A DNA stretch of 45,599 bases from Oscillospiraceae bacterium. Lineage in GTDB: Bacteria > Bacillota > Clostridia > Oscillospirales > Oscillospiraceae. Numbering within the stretch: position 1 is the stretch's first letter; every line of letters begins with the position of its first letter. Positions 7,911-16,287 of this stretch are shown here, piece by piece. The stretch covers positions 1 to 45,599 of the forward strand of contig WQSX01000021.1 in assembly GCA_009787625.1 (NCBI GenBank). Reading direction: 5' to 3'. Below the pieces are notes generated by a model. The model was not told the DNA's origin and did not search any database. It worked only from the letters and a program-made list of their open reading frames with translations. The position numbers were made by a program, and so were the translations under genes.

Positions 7911-8912
7911 ATGCTGCTTCGCTACTTGGCAAAACGTCTTATTTATTTGGTTGTAGTATTTATTGTCATCAGTATGCTGATATTTATTGTATATCGCATG
8001 GTTCCCGGTGACCCTGTAATGATGCATATGAACCCTGAGGAGGCGCGACTCCCGCCTGCGGCTTTTGAGGTTGTTTATAACGAAATACGGGCGAGGCTCG
8101 GGCTCGACAGGGCTTTACCTGTCCAATATGGTATTTGGCTTTCAAATATGGTGAGGGGTGATTTTGGTTTGTCACTCAGCCATAACATGCCTGTGACCAC
8201 CGTGCTTCAAGGTCCGATTATGGTTACACTCCAACTGAACTTCATAGCTATGATACTCGTTATAATAATATGTGTTCCTCTCGGAATTTCATCTGCCGTT
8301 AAAAGAGGTGGAATTTACGATAACACAATTCAAACAGTCACGCTGATGGGTTTTTCTCTCCCTTCTTTTATAACGGCAATCTTGTTCGTTATGATTTTTT
8401 CCGTTTGGTTGGGACTGACACCTGTCAGTGGTTTTGGCAACCCTCTGTTTGCGATTCAAAACCCCGATGCCACATCTTGGGAGATTTTTCTCGACAGGTT
8501 TCCATTTATGATATTGCCAATTTCTGTCATGGTTTTCATGGGTCTTGCGGGATTAACCCGCCTTATTCGTGTTTCCATGATTGATGCTCTCAGCCAAGAC
8601 TACACTCGGACAGCAAGAGCAAAAGGACTTCGCGAGGGTGCGGTTATATTTTCCCATGCCTTTAGGAATGCGCAATTACCGTTTGTAACTGCTATTGCAG
8701 GAGCTTTTATTGGTCTGTTAACAGGTTCAATCATTTTAGAGGAACTATTCTCAGTCTCAGGTATGGGGCGTTTATTCATAGACTCACTGCGTACACTGGA
8801 TTTTAACGTAGCTCTTGCAATCTCAACAATTTTCACAGTGTTGACGTTGGTTGGATACCTATTGCTAGACTTTGTATACGTACTAATCGACCCACGCGTC
8901 AAATTGGAGTAG
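7911..8912 (+). CDS. Peptide ABC transporter permease, OppB/DppB family
   Basis: A 333-residue membrane protein. The first hydrophobic segment is RLIYLVVVFIVISMLIFIVY, followed by the family MVPGDPVMMHM motif, LGLDRALPVQYGIW and GDFGLSLS. The EAA coupling loop reads TARAKGLREGAVIFSHAFRNAQLP and the end is VYVLIDPRVKLE. The ribosome site GGAGG is 9 bases before the ATG. It should pair with the unusual permease encoded 71 bases downstream. Its own extracellular loops are of ordinary length, so the extra domain of the complex is carried by its partner only. Confidence 0.94.
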   Translation: MLLRYLAKRLIYLVVVFIVISMLIFIVYRMVPGDPVMMHMNPEEARLPPAAFEVVYNEIRARLGLDRALPVQYGIWLSNMVRGDFGLSLSHNMPVTTVLQGPIMVTLQLNFIAMILVIIICVPLGISSAVKRGGIYDNTIQTVTLMGFSLPSFITAILFVMIFSVWLGLTPVSGFGNPLFAIQNPDATSWEIFLDRFPFMILPISVMVFMGLAGLTRLIRVSMIDALSQDYTRTARAKGLREGAVIFSHAFRNAQLPFVTAIAGAFIGLLTGSIILEELFSVSGMGRLFIDSLRTLDFNVALAISTIFTVLTLVGYLLLDFVYVLIDPRVKLE

Positions 8913-8983
8913 TCGAGTTTATAGTATATCCCCTACACCCAATTCGTATCTAACGATTATGCTCATATAATGGAGGCAGACAA

Positions 8984-10918
8984 ATGAGTTTATTTAAAAG
9001 AAAGAAAAAAGAAAAGGACATCTTTGAAGAAGAACTGGTTCAAAGTCCGGGTCGTACCGCCGCAAAGAACTTCTTTAGGCGCAAGCTGAGTGTTATAGGT
9101 TTGGTTATTTTTGTCATTGTGGCTGTTTTCATATTTGTCGCCGGGGCAATTATTCCGGGGGATTTCAGACATTTAGATTCAACGCAGATCAATGTCAGGC
9201 CCGGTCTCAATATGCTCAGTATTCCGACAGCTCTCCGAAACAACGCCCGCGACATTTCGTTTGGCTCAAGATTCGGGGTAGGTATAGACCAAAACGGCCT
9301 TCTCTACATGTGGGGCGATTTGGCGGAAAACATACGTTGGGGTCATGGCTGGCGTGCAAGACGCACAGACCCTATAAACTTCATATTCCCTCAAATGGGG
9401 CATCTGCAAATGATTTCTGCGGGGCTTGACCACGTGGTAGCAATAAATACCGAAGGGCAAGTTATAGCATGGGGCGGGTCACATTTAGAGACCATAGATG
9501 TACCCACACATTTGCACGAGAGAAACATTATCGATATCCGTGCCGGCTCATGGATAACCATGGCGCTTGACGATGAAGGTAACTTATTCACATGGGGAAA
9601 TGACACTACATTTTTTAACCCCAACCGCTCGCCTGACAGGGAATACTTTGAAGGCAATGTAGCAACTTTCGACCTCGGTACTTTCTCCGCTATTGTCGCT
9701 ACACATGACGGGCGTGTATATGCTCCCGTCCGTGGCGGCGGTCAAGTGGTGATCGAAGCGGCTGACGATATTGAAGACAGCGCTAACGGCGAATTTGCCG
9801 AGGCGGAGATACCTGCTGATATAGTTGTGCCTGAAGTAATCGGCGGAGTTCCGAATATGGTTCAGGGCAGAACCATTGATGTCGCTATGACAGACGGCAC
9901 ATTTGCGGCTCTGCTTGACGATGGCAGAGTCATAACATGGACTCCCGCTCCAAACCCGATTGCACGTGACGCCGCATCACTTCTGCCGCTCAGTCATCCG
10001 ATTCAAGGTCGTGTCGTACAAATTGAAAGCGGTCGTTGGCATTTTACAGCTCTGCTCGATGATGGTAGTGCATACAGTTGGGGCTTTAACCACCTAAATC
10101 AAGTAAACGGTGCTCCCACAAACCCCGGCAGCAACGTTGAAATATTTACAGGTTATTTCATGAATGCCGCCGTTGACAGCAGCGGTTATGTCACAACCTG
10201 GGGTCATCGCGGATATCTCATGGGTTCTGACCAAATCGGGCGCGATATGTTCGCACGTGTTATCCATGGTGGACGCTTCACATTTACCGTAGGTTTTGCC
10301 GCTGCCGCTGTTGCCGCTACTTTGGGCATTTTGCTTGGTGGTTTGGCAGGATTCCTCGGTAAGACCGTCGATATGGTTGTTATGCGCATAGCTGAAGTTG
10401 TGGAATCCATACCATTCTTGCCATTTGCTATGATGCTCTCGGCAATTATACCGATGCACTTCCCGAATATTACGCAGATCCAGCGTGTCTTGATGATAAT
10501 GATTATCTTGGGACTTATGACTTGGACAGGGTTTACAAGGCTGGCACGCGCACAAATCCTTTCACTTCGTGAGCAAGAATTTGTCGTATCTGCCAGAGCT
10601 ATGGGCGTGCGTACATCCGCGATTATATTTAAGCATATAATGCCAAATGTCATGGGGCTTTTGCTTGTAAACGTCACCCTCATGGTGGCAAGTTCTTTGC
10701 TCGTTGAGTCGACACTCTCATTTTTAGGTTTCGGCATCGTCGCGCCATATCCCACATGGGGCAATATGCTCAATACAGCACGTGATTCAGTAACTATTGT
10801 AAATCACTGGTGGAGATGGTTGTTCCCGGCTATATTCCTTGGATTTACAACTATCAGCATCAGTACAATGGGCGATGGACTGCGAGATGCACTTGACCCA
10901 AGAGTTAGCGGGAGGTAA
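8984..10918 (+). CDS. OppC/DppC permease with an inserted seven-bladed RCC1-like propeller
   Basis: The 644-residue protein is about twice the normal OppC/DppC length. Residues 1-56 are a basic cytoplasmic start and the first membrane helix. From about 410 the protein is an ordinary permease: GSDQIGRDMFARVIHGGRF (family GTDxLGRD motif), five hydrophobic segments, coupling loop SARAMGVRTSAIIFKHIMPN and a DPRVSGR end. Between them, residues 85-410 hold seven units of the RCC1 type, with the pattern aliphatic-x-G-x-x-x-x-A-(L/I)-x-x-x-G-x-V-x-x-W-G: around 89-111, 143-165, 184-206, 228-249, 298-320, 345-368 and 387-408. Seven units make a closed propeller. Known topology of this family puts the loop after helix 1 outside the cell, facing the binding protein. 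The frame is continuous with no stop, and GGAGG precedes the ATG. Confidence 0.9.
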   Translation: MSLFKRKKKEKDIFEEELVQSPGRTAAKNFFRRKLSVIGLVIFVIVAVFIFVAGAIIPGDFRHLDSTQINVRPGLNMLSIPTALRNNARDISFGSRFGVGIDQNGLLYMWGDLAENIRWGHGWRARRTDPINFIFPQMGHLQMISAGLDHVVAINTEGQVIAWGGSHLETIDVPTHLHERNIIDIRAGSWITMALDDEGNLFTWGNDTTFFNPNRSPDREYFEGNVATFDLGTFSAIVATHDGRVYAPVRGGGQVVIEAADDIEDSANGEFAEAEIPADIVVPEVIGGVPNMVQGRTIDVAMTDGTFAALLDDGRVITWTPAPNPIARDAASLLPLSHPIQGRVVQIESGRWHFTALLDDGSAYSWGFNHLNQVNGAPTNPGSNVEIFTGYFMNAAVDSSGYVTTWGHRGYLMGSDQIGRDMFARVIHGGRFTFTVGFAAAAVAATLGILLGGLAGFLGKTVDMVVMRIAEVVESIPFLPFAMMLSAIIPMHFPNITQIQRVLMIMIILGLMTWTGFTRLARAQILSLREQEFVVSARAMGVRTSAIIFKHIMPNVMGLLLVNVTLMVASSLLVESTLSFLGFGIVAPYPTWGNMLNTARDSVTIVNHWWRWLFPAIFLGFTTISISTMGDGLRDALDPRVSGR

Positions 10919-10923
10919 TAAAC

Positions 10924-12003
10924 GTGAGTAATCAAGAAAAAGACCTCTCCATAGAGGAGCTGCTTAAGCAAGAGAATACGACAGAAGAGGCAACTGTGGA
11001 GCTTGGCTCTACACTGCTTGAACTTGAAGAGGTTCGCACCTTTTTCACAACGAGAAAAGGGCTTGTCAAAGCTGTCAACGGAGTCTCATACAATATTGAA
11101 GCAGGTAAAACACTTGGTGTAGTCGGTGAGTCCGGTTCAGGTAAATCTGTTGGCGCAATGAGTATTCTAAAGCTTCTTGACTCAAACGGCTATATTGATG
11201 GCGGAGAGATTAAATACCGCGGCAAAAACATTGAAAAGTACAGCCACAAACAAATGCGCTCTATACGCGGCAATGCGATAAGTGTTATTTTTCAGGAGCC
11301 GATGACAAGTCTAAACCCTATTTTTACAGTTGAGCGTCAACTGCGTGAGCCTTTTGTAATCCACCAAGGTATGAGCAAAAAACAGGCAAATGAAGAGGTA
11401 GTTCGTATTCTCGCCGACGTTAAAATCCCAAACCCTGAGCGTGTCGCAAAGCAATATCCGTTTCAGCTCTCAGGTGGAATGCGCCAAAGAGTTATGATAG
11501 CAATGGCACTCGCTTGTAAGCCTGATATTCTCATAGCTGACGAGCCAACAACTGCCCTTGATGTCACGATTCAAGCTCAGGTGCTGAAGCTCATGAATGA
11601 CCTTCAAAAAGAAAAAGGTACAAGCATTTTATTTATAACCCATGACTTGGGTGTTATAAATCAAATGGCGGACAATGTAGTTGTCATGTACTGCGGAGAG
11701 GCAGTCGAGATGGCGTATTGTCGTGAGGTCTTCCAAGGTAAGACGTATTCACATCCATATACCGAGGGGCTTTTAAAATCCATTCCGAGATTAGATACAG
11801 CTCCGGGTGAGAGGCTTGATGCGATACCCGGTGCAGTGCCTCACCCACTTGATTTACCTGAGGGGTGCAAGTTTGGCCCGCGTTGCAAATACCGCACCGA
11901 AAAATGCGAAAAAGAACATCCTGAGCTGGTGGAAGTCGCACCGAACCACAAGATTCGCTGTTTCTATCCAAATAAGATCGACAGAACACAAACAATACAA
12001 TAA
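10924..12003 (+). CDS. Peptide ABC transporter ATP-binding protein, OppD/DppD family
   Basis: A 359-residue ATPase starting at GTG, 5 bases after the permease stop, with GGGAGG overlapping the end of the previous gene. Walker A is GESGSGKS at 68-75, Q-loop [12 protein letters not shown], signature QLSGGMRQR, Walker [13 protein letters not shown] and switch [10 protein letters not shown]. The C-terminal region has [15 protein letters not shown], the cysteine cluster typical of OppD. The first 30 or so residues are an acidic extension not needed for the fold. Part of the operon with the propeller permease. Confidence 0.93.
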   Translation: MSNQEKDLSIEELLKQENTTEEATVELGSTLLELEEVRTFFTTRKGLVKAVNGVSYNIEAGKTLGVVGESGSGKSVGAMSILKLLDSNGYIDGGEIKYRGKNIEKYSHKQMRSIRGNAISVIFQEPMTSLNPIFTVERQLREPFVIHQGMSKKQANEEVVRILADVKIPNPERVAKQYPFQLSGGMRQRVMIAMALACKPDILIADEPTTALDVTIQAQVLKLMNDLQKEKGTSILFITHDLGVINQMADNVVVMYCGEAVEMAYCREVFQGKTYSHPYTEGLLKSIPRLDTAPGERLDAIPGAVPHPLDLPEGCKFGPRCKYRTEKCEKEHPELVEVAPNHKIRCFYPNKIDRTQTIQ

Positions 12004-12024
12004 ACGAAAGGCTTGGCAGAAATC

Positions 12025-13596
12025 ATGGAAGATAGCAGAAAAAAACTGTTTTCAATTCGCGCTTTAAAACATTACTTCCCTGTCCGCGGTAAGCGCAATA
12101 TGTTTGTCAAGGCCAATGACGGTATTGACATTGATATCTATGAGGGCGAGACTCTCGGAATTGTCGGTGAATCAGGTTGCGGCAAGTCCACATTAGGTCG
12201 TGTGCTATTACAGCTTTACAAACGCACCCAAGGCAGTATCATGTATTTTGGCAAGTCACTGGACTATATTCCGCCGAAGTATATTGAGAGCATAGCTAAA
12301 TCGCTTGATAAGCACAAGAGGACCATCTCTAATCTCGCAAAGATCCGCGATGCAAAGAAGGTTGAGATGGAAAATGCCCCCGATAATTTCGCTATAATCG
12401 AGGAATATAATCGTGCCGCGCAACAACATGATGCGGCATATATTCCCGTTGTAAGCTTGATTGGTGGGCTCTATGTCCATTCAGATTCAAATGCTGTTAA
12501 GCTGGCATACATCGAGTGGTATAATGCGGCTCAGATTGCCGCAAAGCTCCGCCGGCGCAGAGAAGAGGTAGAGCTTGATATTGATGAAATGCAATACAAC
12601 TTCAGTAACTCTGAAAGTGAAAATTCCGCCGAAAAGCCGAATTCGGGCAAAAAAGGTACTTCAGCAAAAGAAGTTGACCATCAAAAACTCGAAAGGCTCA
12701 AGTCCATCAAAGCTGATTTTGACAAAAAAGAAGCTGAGGCAAGTGAGTTTGTTAAAGCTAAGTTTGCTGAAATCGAGAAACTTCACACTCAGTGCAATAA
12801 CGATCCGAATTATGCTGAGCACGAGGCTTTTCGCAGTGATGGTATAGACCTCTCACTACTTGACGAGGAAGATATGCGCCTACTTCGCAAGGATATGCAA
12901 ATTATTTTCCAAGACCCCTACAGCTCGCTTAATCCGCGTATGTCTGTTGGTCAAATTATTGGCGAAGGTTTGCAGGCACATAAGTTTTTCAAGAAGAATT
13001 CACAGCGTCAGCAGGAATATGTCATGAAAACCATGGAAGATTGCGGTCTTGCGCCATACATGATTCACCGCTATCCGAATCAGTTTTCAGGCGGTCAGCG
13101 TCAACGTATCGGTATCGCCCGCGCTCTTGCTGTTCAGCCGACTTTCGTTGTTTGCGACGAGGCTGTCAGTGCTCTTGATGTTTCTATTCAGTCTCAAATT
13201 ATCAACTTGTTGCAGGATTTGCGTGAGAAGTCAAATCTTACTTATATGTTCATTTCACACGACATGTCGGTTATAAAGTACATCAGTGACAGAATTGGTG
13301 TCATGTATGTCGGTAGCTTTGTTGAGTTATGCTCTGCGGAGAAACTCTTCGAAAAACCGATGCACCCCTACACTGTTGCACTTTTAGAGGCTATCCCTAC
13401 AACAGACGCAGAGGGTGCAAAGAAGGAGATGAAAATACTGGAAGGCGATATTCCAAGCCCTGTCAATCCGCCACCGGGTTGCAAATTCCACACACGTTGC
13501 CAATACGTGACAGATATCTGCAAAGAGGTTGAGCCTCTGCTTGAAGAGGTCGAGGAAGGGCATTTTGTCGCCTGTCATCACAGATTGGGGCAATAG
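12025..13596 (+). CDS. OppF-type ATPase with a large helical insertion after Walker A
   Basis: About 523 residues against the normal 310-330. The ATPase parts are complete: Walker A GESGCGKS (48-55), Q-loop IIFQDPYSSLNPRM (Q296), signature FSGGQRQRIG, Walker B FVVCDEAVSALD and switch MFISHDMSVIK. Between YFGKSLDYIPPKY (about residue 80) and LDEEDMRLLRKDMQ (about 280) lie roughly 200 extra residues, mostly charged and predicted helical or coiled-coil by eye (IESIAKSLDKHKRTISNLAK, KLRRRREEVELDIDEMQ, DHQKLERLKSIKADFDKKE). Family members have only about 15 residues there. A TTG at 12013 is also in frame, but an AAAGG sits only one base from it, so ATG 12025 is preferred. Walker B ends DEA rather than DEP. 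Confidence 0.9.
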   Translation: MEDSRKKLFSIRALKHYFPVRGKRNMFVKANDGIDIDIYEGETLGIVGESGCGKSTLGRVLLQLYKRTQGSIMYFGKSLDYIPPKYIESIAKSLDKHKRTISNLAKIRDAKKVEMENAPDNFAIIEEYNRAAQQHDAAYIPVVSLIGGLYVHSDSNAVKLAYIEWYNAAQIAAKLRRRREEVELDIDEMQYNFSNSESENSAEKPNSGKKGTSAKEVDHQKLERLKSIKADFDKKEAEASEFVKAKFAEIEKLHTQCNNDPNYAEHEAFRSDGIDLSLLDEEDMRLLRKDMQIIFQDPYSSLNPRMSVGQIIGEGLQAHKFFKKNSQRQQEYVMKTMEDCGLAPYMIHRYPNQFSGGQRQRIGIARALAVQPTFVVCDEAVSALDVSIQSQIINLLQDLREKSNLTYMFISHDMSVIKYISDRIGVMYVGSFVELCSAEKLFEKPMHPYTVALLEAIPTTDAEGAKKEMKILEGDIPSPVNPPPGCKFHTRCQYVTDICKEVEPLLEEVEEGHFVACHHRLGQ

Positions 13597-13599
13597 CAT

Positions 13600-13848
13600 A
13601 TGGATAATGAGAACGGCACTGAGCTGATGGAACAAAATTCGGATTTTGCTGATGATAAATCGGACTCCTTAGAAGTCGTTGATGTAAAAGCACAAGATAA
13701 CGAGCCTGAAGTTATCCCATTGCGACGGCTTACACGGAGAGAATACTTTCAGCTTACTTTAGGGGCTTATATGGCACTTTTACCTGCCCTTTTGGTTGTT
13801 GTATTTATTTTTGTAATTATGTTTGTTATCGTTCGTTTTGTTTGGTGA
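13600..13848 (+). CDS. Small membrane protein of unknown function ending the transporter operon
   Basis: An 82-residue protein starting 3 bases after the ATPase stop, so translation is probably coupled. The first 40 residues are acidic (about a dozen Asp/Glu), then a basic LRRLTRREY patch and one long hydrophobic stretch (LGAYMALLPALLVVVFIFVIMFVIVRFVW) that could be one or two tight membrane helices. Not recognised. The third peptide operon also ends with a small membrane protein (29207-29647), unlike in sequence but alike in position. Confidence 0.65.
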   Translation: MDNENGTELMEQNSDFADDKSDSLEVVDVKAQDNEPEVIPLRRLTRREYFQLTLGAYMALLPALLVVVFIFVIMFVIVRFVW

Positions 13849-13857
13849 GTTGATTTT

Positions 13858-13891
13858 CCCCATCATCAGCTTATTTTGTGCTGAATATGGG
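13858..13891 (+). other. Short imperfect hairpin in the gap after the transporter operon
   Basis: CCCAT and CAGC (within 13859-13870) can pair with GCTG and ATGGG (within 13880-13891) across a T-rich loop. There is no T-run after it. It may mark the end of the peptide operon before the exporter cluster; support is weak. Confidence 0.3.
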
Positions 13892-13954
13892 CATAGCAGT
13901 TATTAGTAAATTTGTTAAAATGGACAGTATGGTTATGATTAGGAGTTTGGGGTA

Positions 13955-14746
13955 ATGAGAAATGTTTTAATCGTTGTGATTGCAGTGCTTGGTTTTGCTG
14001 TTGTTTGGTTTATCTATTCAGCGCTCAGTATGCATGCTCTTGATGTGCAACACCAGGAGCAAATCGACCATGCGGTAAGGCTCGCTGAAGGGCGTGTGGA
14101 GCAGGCTCGTGAGGTGTTCGACGAACATCGGAGCTATCTTGAAGTTCTTCAGAATTCGCAGGAGCTACATGCGCGAGAGGTCATTTTAACTCAGCAGGTT
14201 ATCGTCTCTGTGCGTGATGAGACTACCTATTTTGCGGGAGTTGATGCTTTTCCCGGTTGGCTTACTGAGCAGGAGATAAGTGCTTATCTTTCTCTTGTTT
14301 ATTCGGAGATTGAGGGTTCACGTGAGGCTTCTTTGTTTTTTTACGGGGATACGTTTACTTTTCAGATTTTCGCAACTCCACTGCATTTTTTTACTCCACG
14401 TGCATGGGTTTCGTTGCAGTATGGTGATGTTGCCGCAAGAGATGACCGCGATGTGTTTTATGTCGGTGCAATCTCAGATGGTTGGTATGTCAGCATAACT
14501 TCAGAGATACCCAGCTCAGGGGTGACAATCTACATTATTTTTGCATTAATCGCCACTGCAATGACTGCCGGTGCGGTGGCTGTGCTTGTTTGGGGCATAA
14601 GAACTTATAGATTCCTCAATAGTGATAATAATACAATAGTGACTGTGGTAATTATTGCGGTTTTAACACTTGCTTTCGTAACCGTTTCATGGTGGTTCTT
14701 GGATATCCCGGGAACGACTCAAGATATCGGCGCTATTTTTAGATAG
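13955..14746 (+). CDS. Membrane protein of unknown function, start of the exporter cluster
   Basis: A 263-residue protein with an N-terminal membrane anchor (VLIVVIAVLGFAVVWFIY), an extracytoplasmic part of about 160 residues beginning with a helical, coiled-coil-like stretch (residues 28-75), and two C-terminal membrane helices near 190-213 and 225-248. No family is recognised. It is followed 33 bases later by an FtsX-type permease and then by a MacB-type ATPase, so it may be an accessory subunit of that exporter. Layout resembles an adaptor or sensor more than a transporter, but this is inference. Confidence 0.7.
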   Translation: MRNVLIVVIAVLGFAVVWFIYSALSMHALDVQHQEQIDHAVRLAEGRVEQAREVFDEHRSYLEVLQNSQELHAREVILTQQVIVSVRDETTYFAGVDAFPGWLTEQEISAYLSLVYSEIEGSREASLFFYGDTFTFQIFATPLHFFTPRAWVSLQYGDVAARDDRDVFYVGAISDGWYVSITSEIPSSGVTIYIIFALIATAMTAGAVAVLVWGIRTYRFLNSDNNTIVTVVIIAVLTLAFVTVSWWFLDIPGTTQDIGAIFR

Positions 14747-14779
14747 CTATAGGGTTTCTCCGAAAGGAATACATTTTCT

Positions 14780-16069
14780 ATGTTCTTGATTAAGCATTTT
14801 GTTAAGAGATTGCGGCGCGACGGGCTGAAAAGTCTGTCGGTGCCGCTTGTTGCTCTTGTTTTGGTTTTGCTTATAAATTTGCTGGGTGCGGTTCGTGCAG
14901 AGCTTCAGGCTGAGTATGATGATATGATGGAAAATTTCCCAATTCTTGTTCAGCTCAGTGACCATTCGGGTATGAATACAAGTGATCTTGATATACGTGA
15001 GAGTTTCATGAATGTCTTCATTGACCCTGAGCATCCGCTTTCTCTCTATGAGTTCACCAGTGATATTGCTCTGCGGCGCACGCTTGAGGTGACTTCTATT
15101 GCAGGTGAGCCTTTAGTTGCTTTAAATGGCGAAGGCTACTATGATTCTGACTTTGGTGGGGCAGATGTTTCTTTTGATGGGGCTTATGTGGATGTGGCTC
15201 CGTCTGAAATCGTACCTAGTAGGATTTTTGGTGTCACTAACCTCTCTGCCCTCTACCCTCTTACAGATGAACCGGATTTTTCTATAACATTTTTTGAGGG
15301 CTATGATGAGAGTGTTCTCGCCACGGAGCAGTCTGCTTTTCTTGTAAGCGAACATCTGATGGAGTTTGTCTCTGATAATATGCTTGAAGTTGGTTTTCGC
15401 TCTAATAATCCTGCTGTTCTTGTTGCGGCGTGGATTAATGATATTGAGTCCGGTCTTTATGTTGTCGGCACTGTGTCCGGGGTTGACGAGGATTTAATAA
15501 TCGGTCCGTTTTGGACTGTCACTGCCTTGGGTTTTGAGTCAGATGACAGCCCGCCTTATAGCGAGCTTTTACACATGACTGTCGCCGATAACCGTGAGCT
15601 TTCTGCTTTAAAGAGTGTGGCTACAAACAGTTTTGCTGAGGTCAGGCCTGTTTTGTCGTCGCTTAGATTTTCTATGATGATTTTTGAGTCTGAATTTATC
15701 GAAACGCTTGAGCCTCTGCGGCAGAATATTATTTTGGTCGATGTCGCTACCCCTTTTATTTTTATAATTTCTGTGGCTGTTGGTTTTTTGACCAGCACTT
15801 TGCTCACACGCCAGCGTATGTCTGAGTATGCAATAATGCGTAGTGTTGGTGTTCGCAGGCGCGGTATCTTCTTTGGCGCACTTTATGAGCAGGCTATGCT
15901 CAGTTTGCTCGGTGCCGCACTTGGTTTTTTGGTGGTTATGTTTACTTGGGATTATATGAATTTTGAGCGTCCGGCTATATTTTTGGCTTGCTACATAATT
16001 GGTGCGGTTTTCTCGGCAAGCCGTGCCGCAGGAACTGATGTTATGGCGATTTTGCGTAACCGTGAGTAG
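14780..16069 (+). CDS. FtsX/MacB-like ABC transporter permease
   Basis: The 429-residue product has the four-helix FtsX layout: one N-terminal helix (about 20-38), an extracytoplasmic domain of about 285 residues, and three C-terminal helices (about 325-347, 372-393, 398-416). The cytoplasmic turn RQRMSEYAIMRSVGVRRRGIFFGALYEQ between helices 2 and 3 is the conserved FtsX coupling motif (RxxExAxLRxxG). GAAAGGAA precedes the ATG. It should partner with the ATPase at 16288 and possibly with the larger permease at 17392. Such systems act in lipoprotein, antibiotic or peptide export or in mechanotransmission, not import. Confidence 0.82.
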   Translation: MFLIKHFVKRLRRDGLKSLSVPLVALVLVLLINLLGAVRAELQAEYDDMMENFPILVQLSDHSGMNTSDLDIRESFMNVFIDPEHPLSLYEFTSDIALRRTLEVTSIAGEPLVALNGEGYYDSDFGGADVSFDGAYVDVAPSEIVPSRIFGVTNLSALYPLTDEPDFSITFFEGYDESVLATEQSAFLVSEHLMEFVSDNMLEVGFRSNNPAVLVAAWINDIESGLYVVGTVSGVDEDLIIGPFWTVTALGFESDDSPPYSELLHMTVADNRELSALKSVATNSFAEVRPVLSSLRFSMMIFESEFIETLEPLRQNIILVDVATPFIFIISVAVGFLTSTLLTRQRMSEYAIMRSVGVRRRGIFFGALYEQAMLSLLGAALGFLVVMFTWDYMNFERPAIFLACYIIGAVFSASRAAGTDVMAILRNRE

Positions 16070-16151
16070 GTTTTTGTGTGTGTTTGTAGTTTTTTGTAGG
16101 TTCTCGTTGTACGTTTCTGTGTGCTCTTGTGCGTCTTTGTGCGTTGTTGTC

Positions 16152-16246
16152 GCAGATGATGGGCAATTTGTTCCGCTTTTTTCGAGCCATCGGGATCTAC
16201 ACCGCTGTTCTCGAAAAAAAGACTCCACAAACCGCCCATCACCTGC
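16152..16246 (-). repeat. 95-nt dispersed hairpin element, copy A
   Basis: An imperfect inverted repeat from GCAGA (16152) to CTGC (16246). The apex, on the minus strand GAACAGCGGTGTAGATCCCG followed by ATGGCTCG, is identical in the copies at 30897-30991 and 40735-40829. The arms differ between copies but stay complementary (here TGATGGGC with GCCCATCA). All three copies are exactly 95 bases. It lies between the FtsX-like permease and the ATPase. The 80 bases before it (16070-16150) are a G/T-rich low-complexity stretch without a gene. Confidence 0.85.
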
Positions 16247-16287
16247 TTAGCTTGGGGGGAGACCCGATTTGAAAGGATTTTGTTGTT

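Noticed and set aside
10204..10773. Minus-strand frames of 153-189 codons within the propeller permease
   Set aside because: Shadows of the membrane part of the permease; no ribosome site or family features.
16070..16150. G/T-rich stretch as a gene or regulatory tract
   Set aside because: Low-complexity sequence without start signals; the overlapping frames are Cys/Val/Phe-rich and unconvincing.
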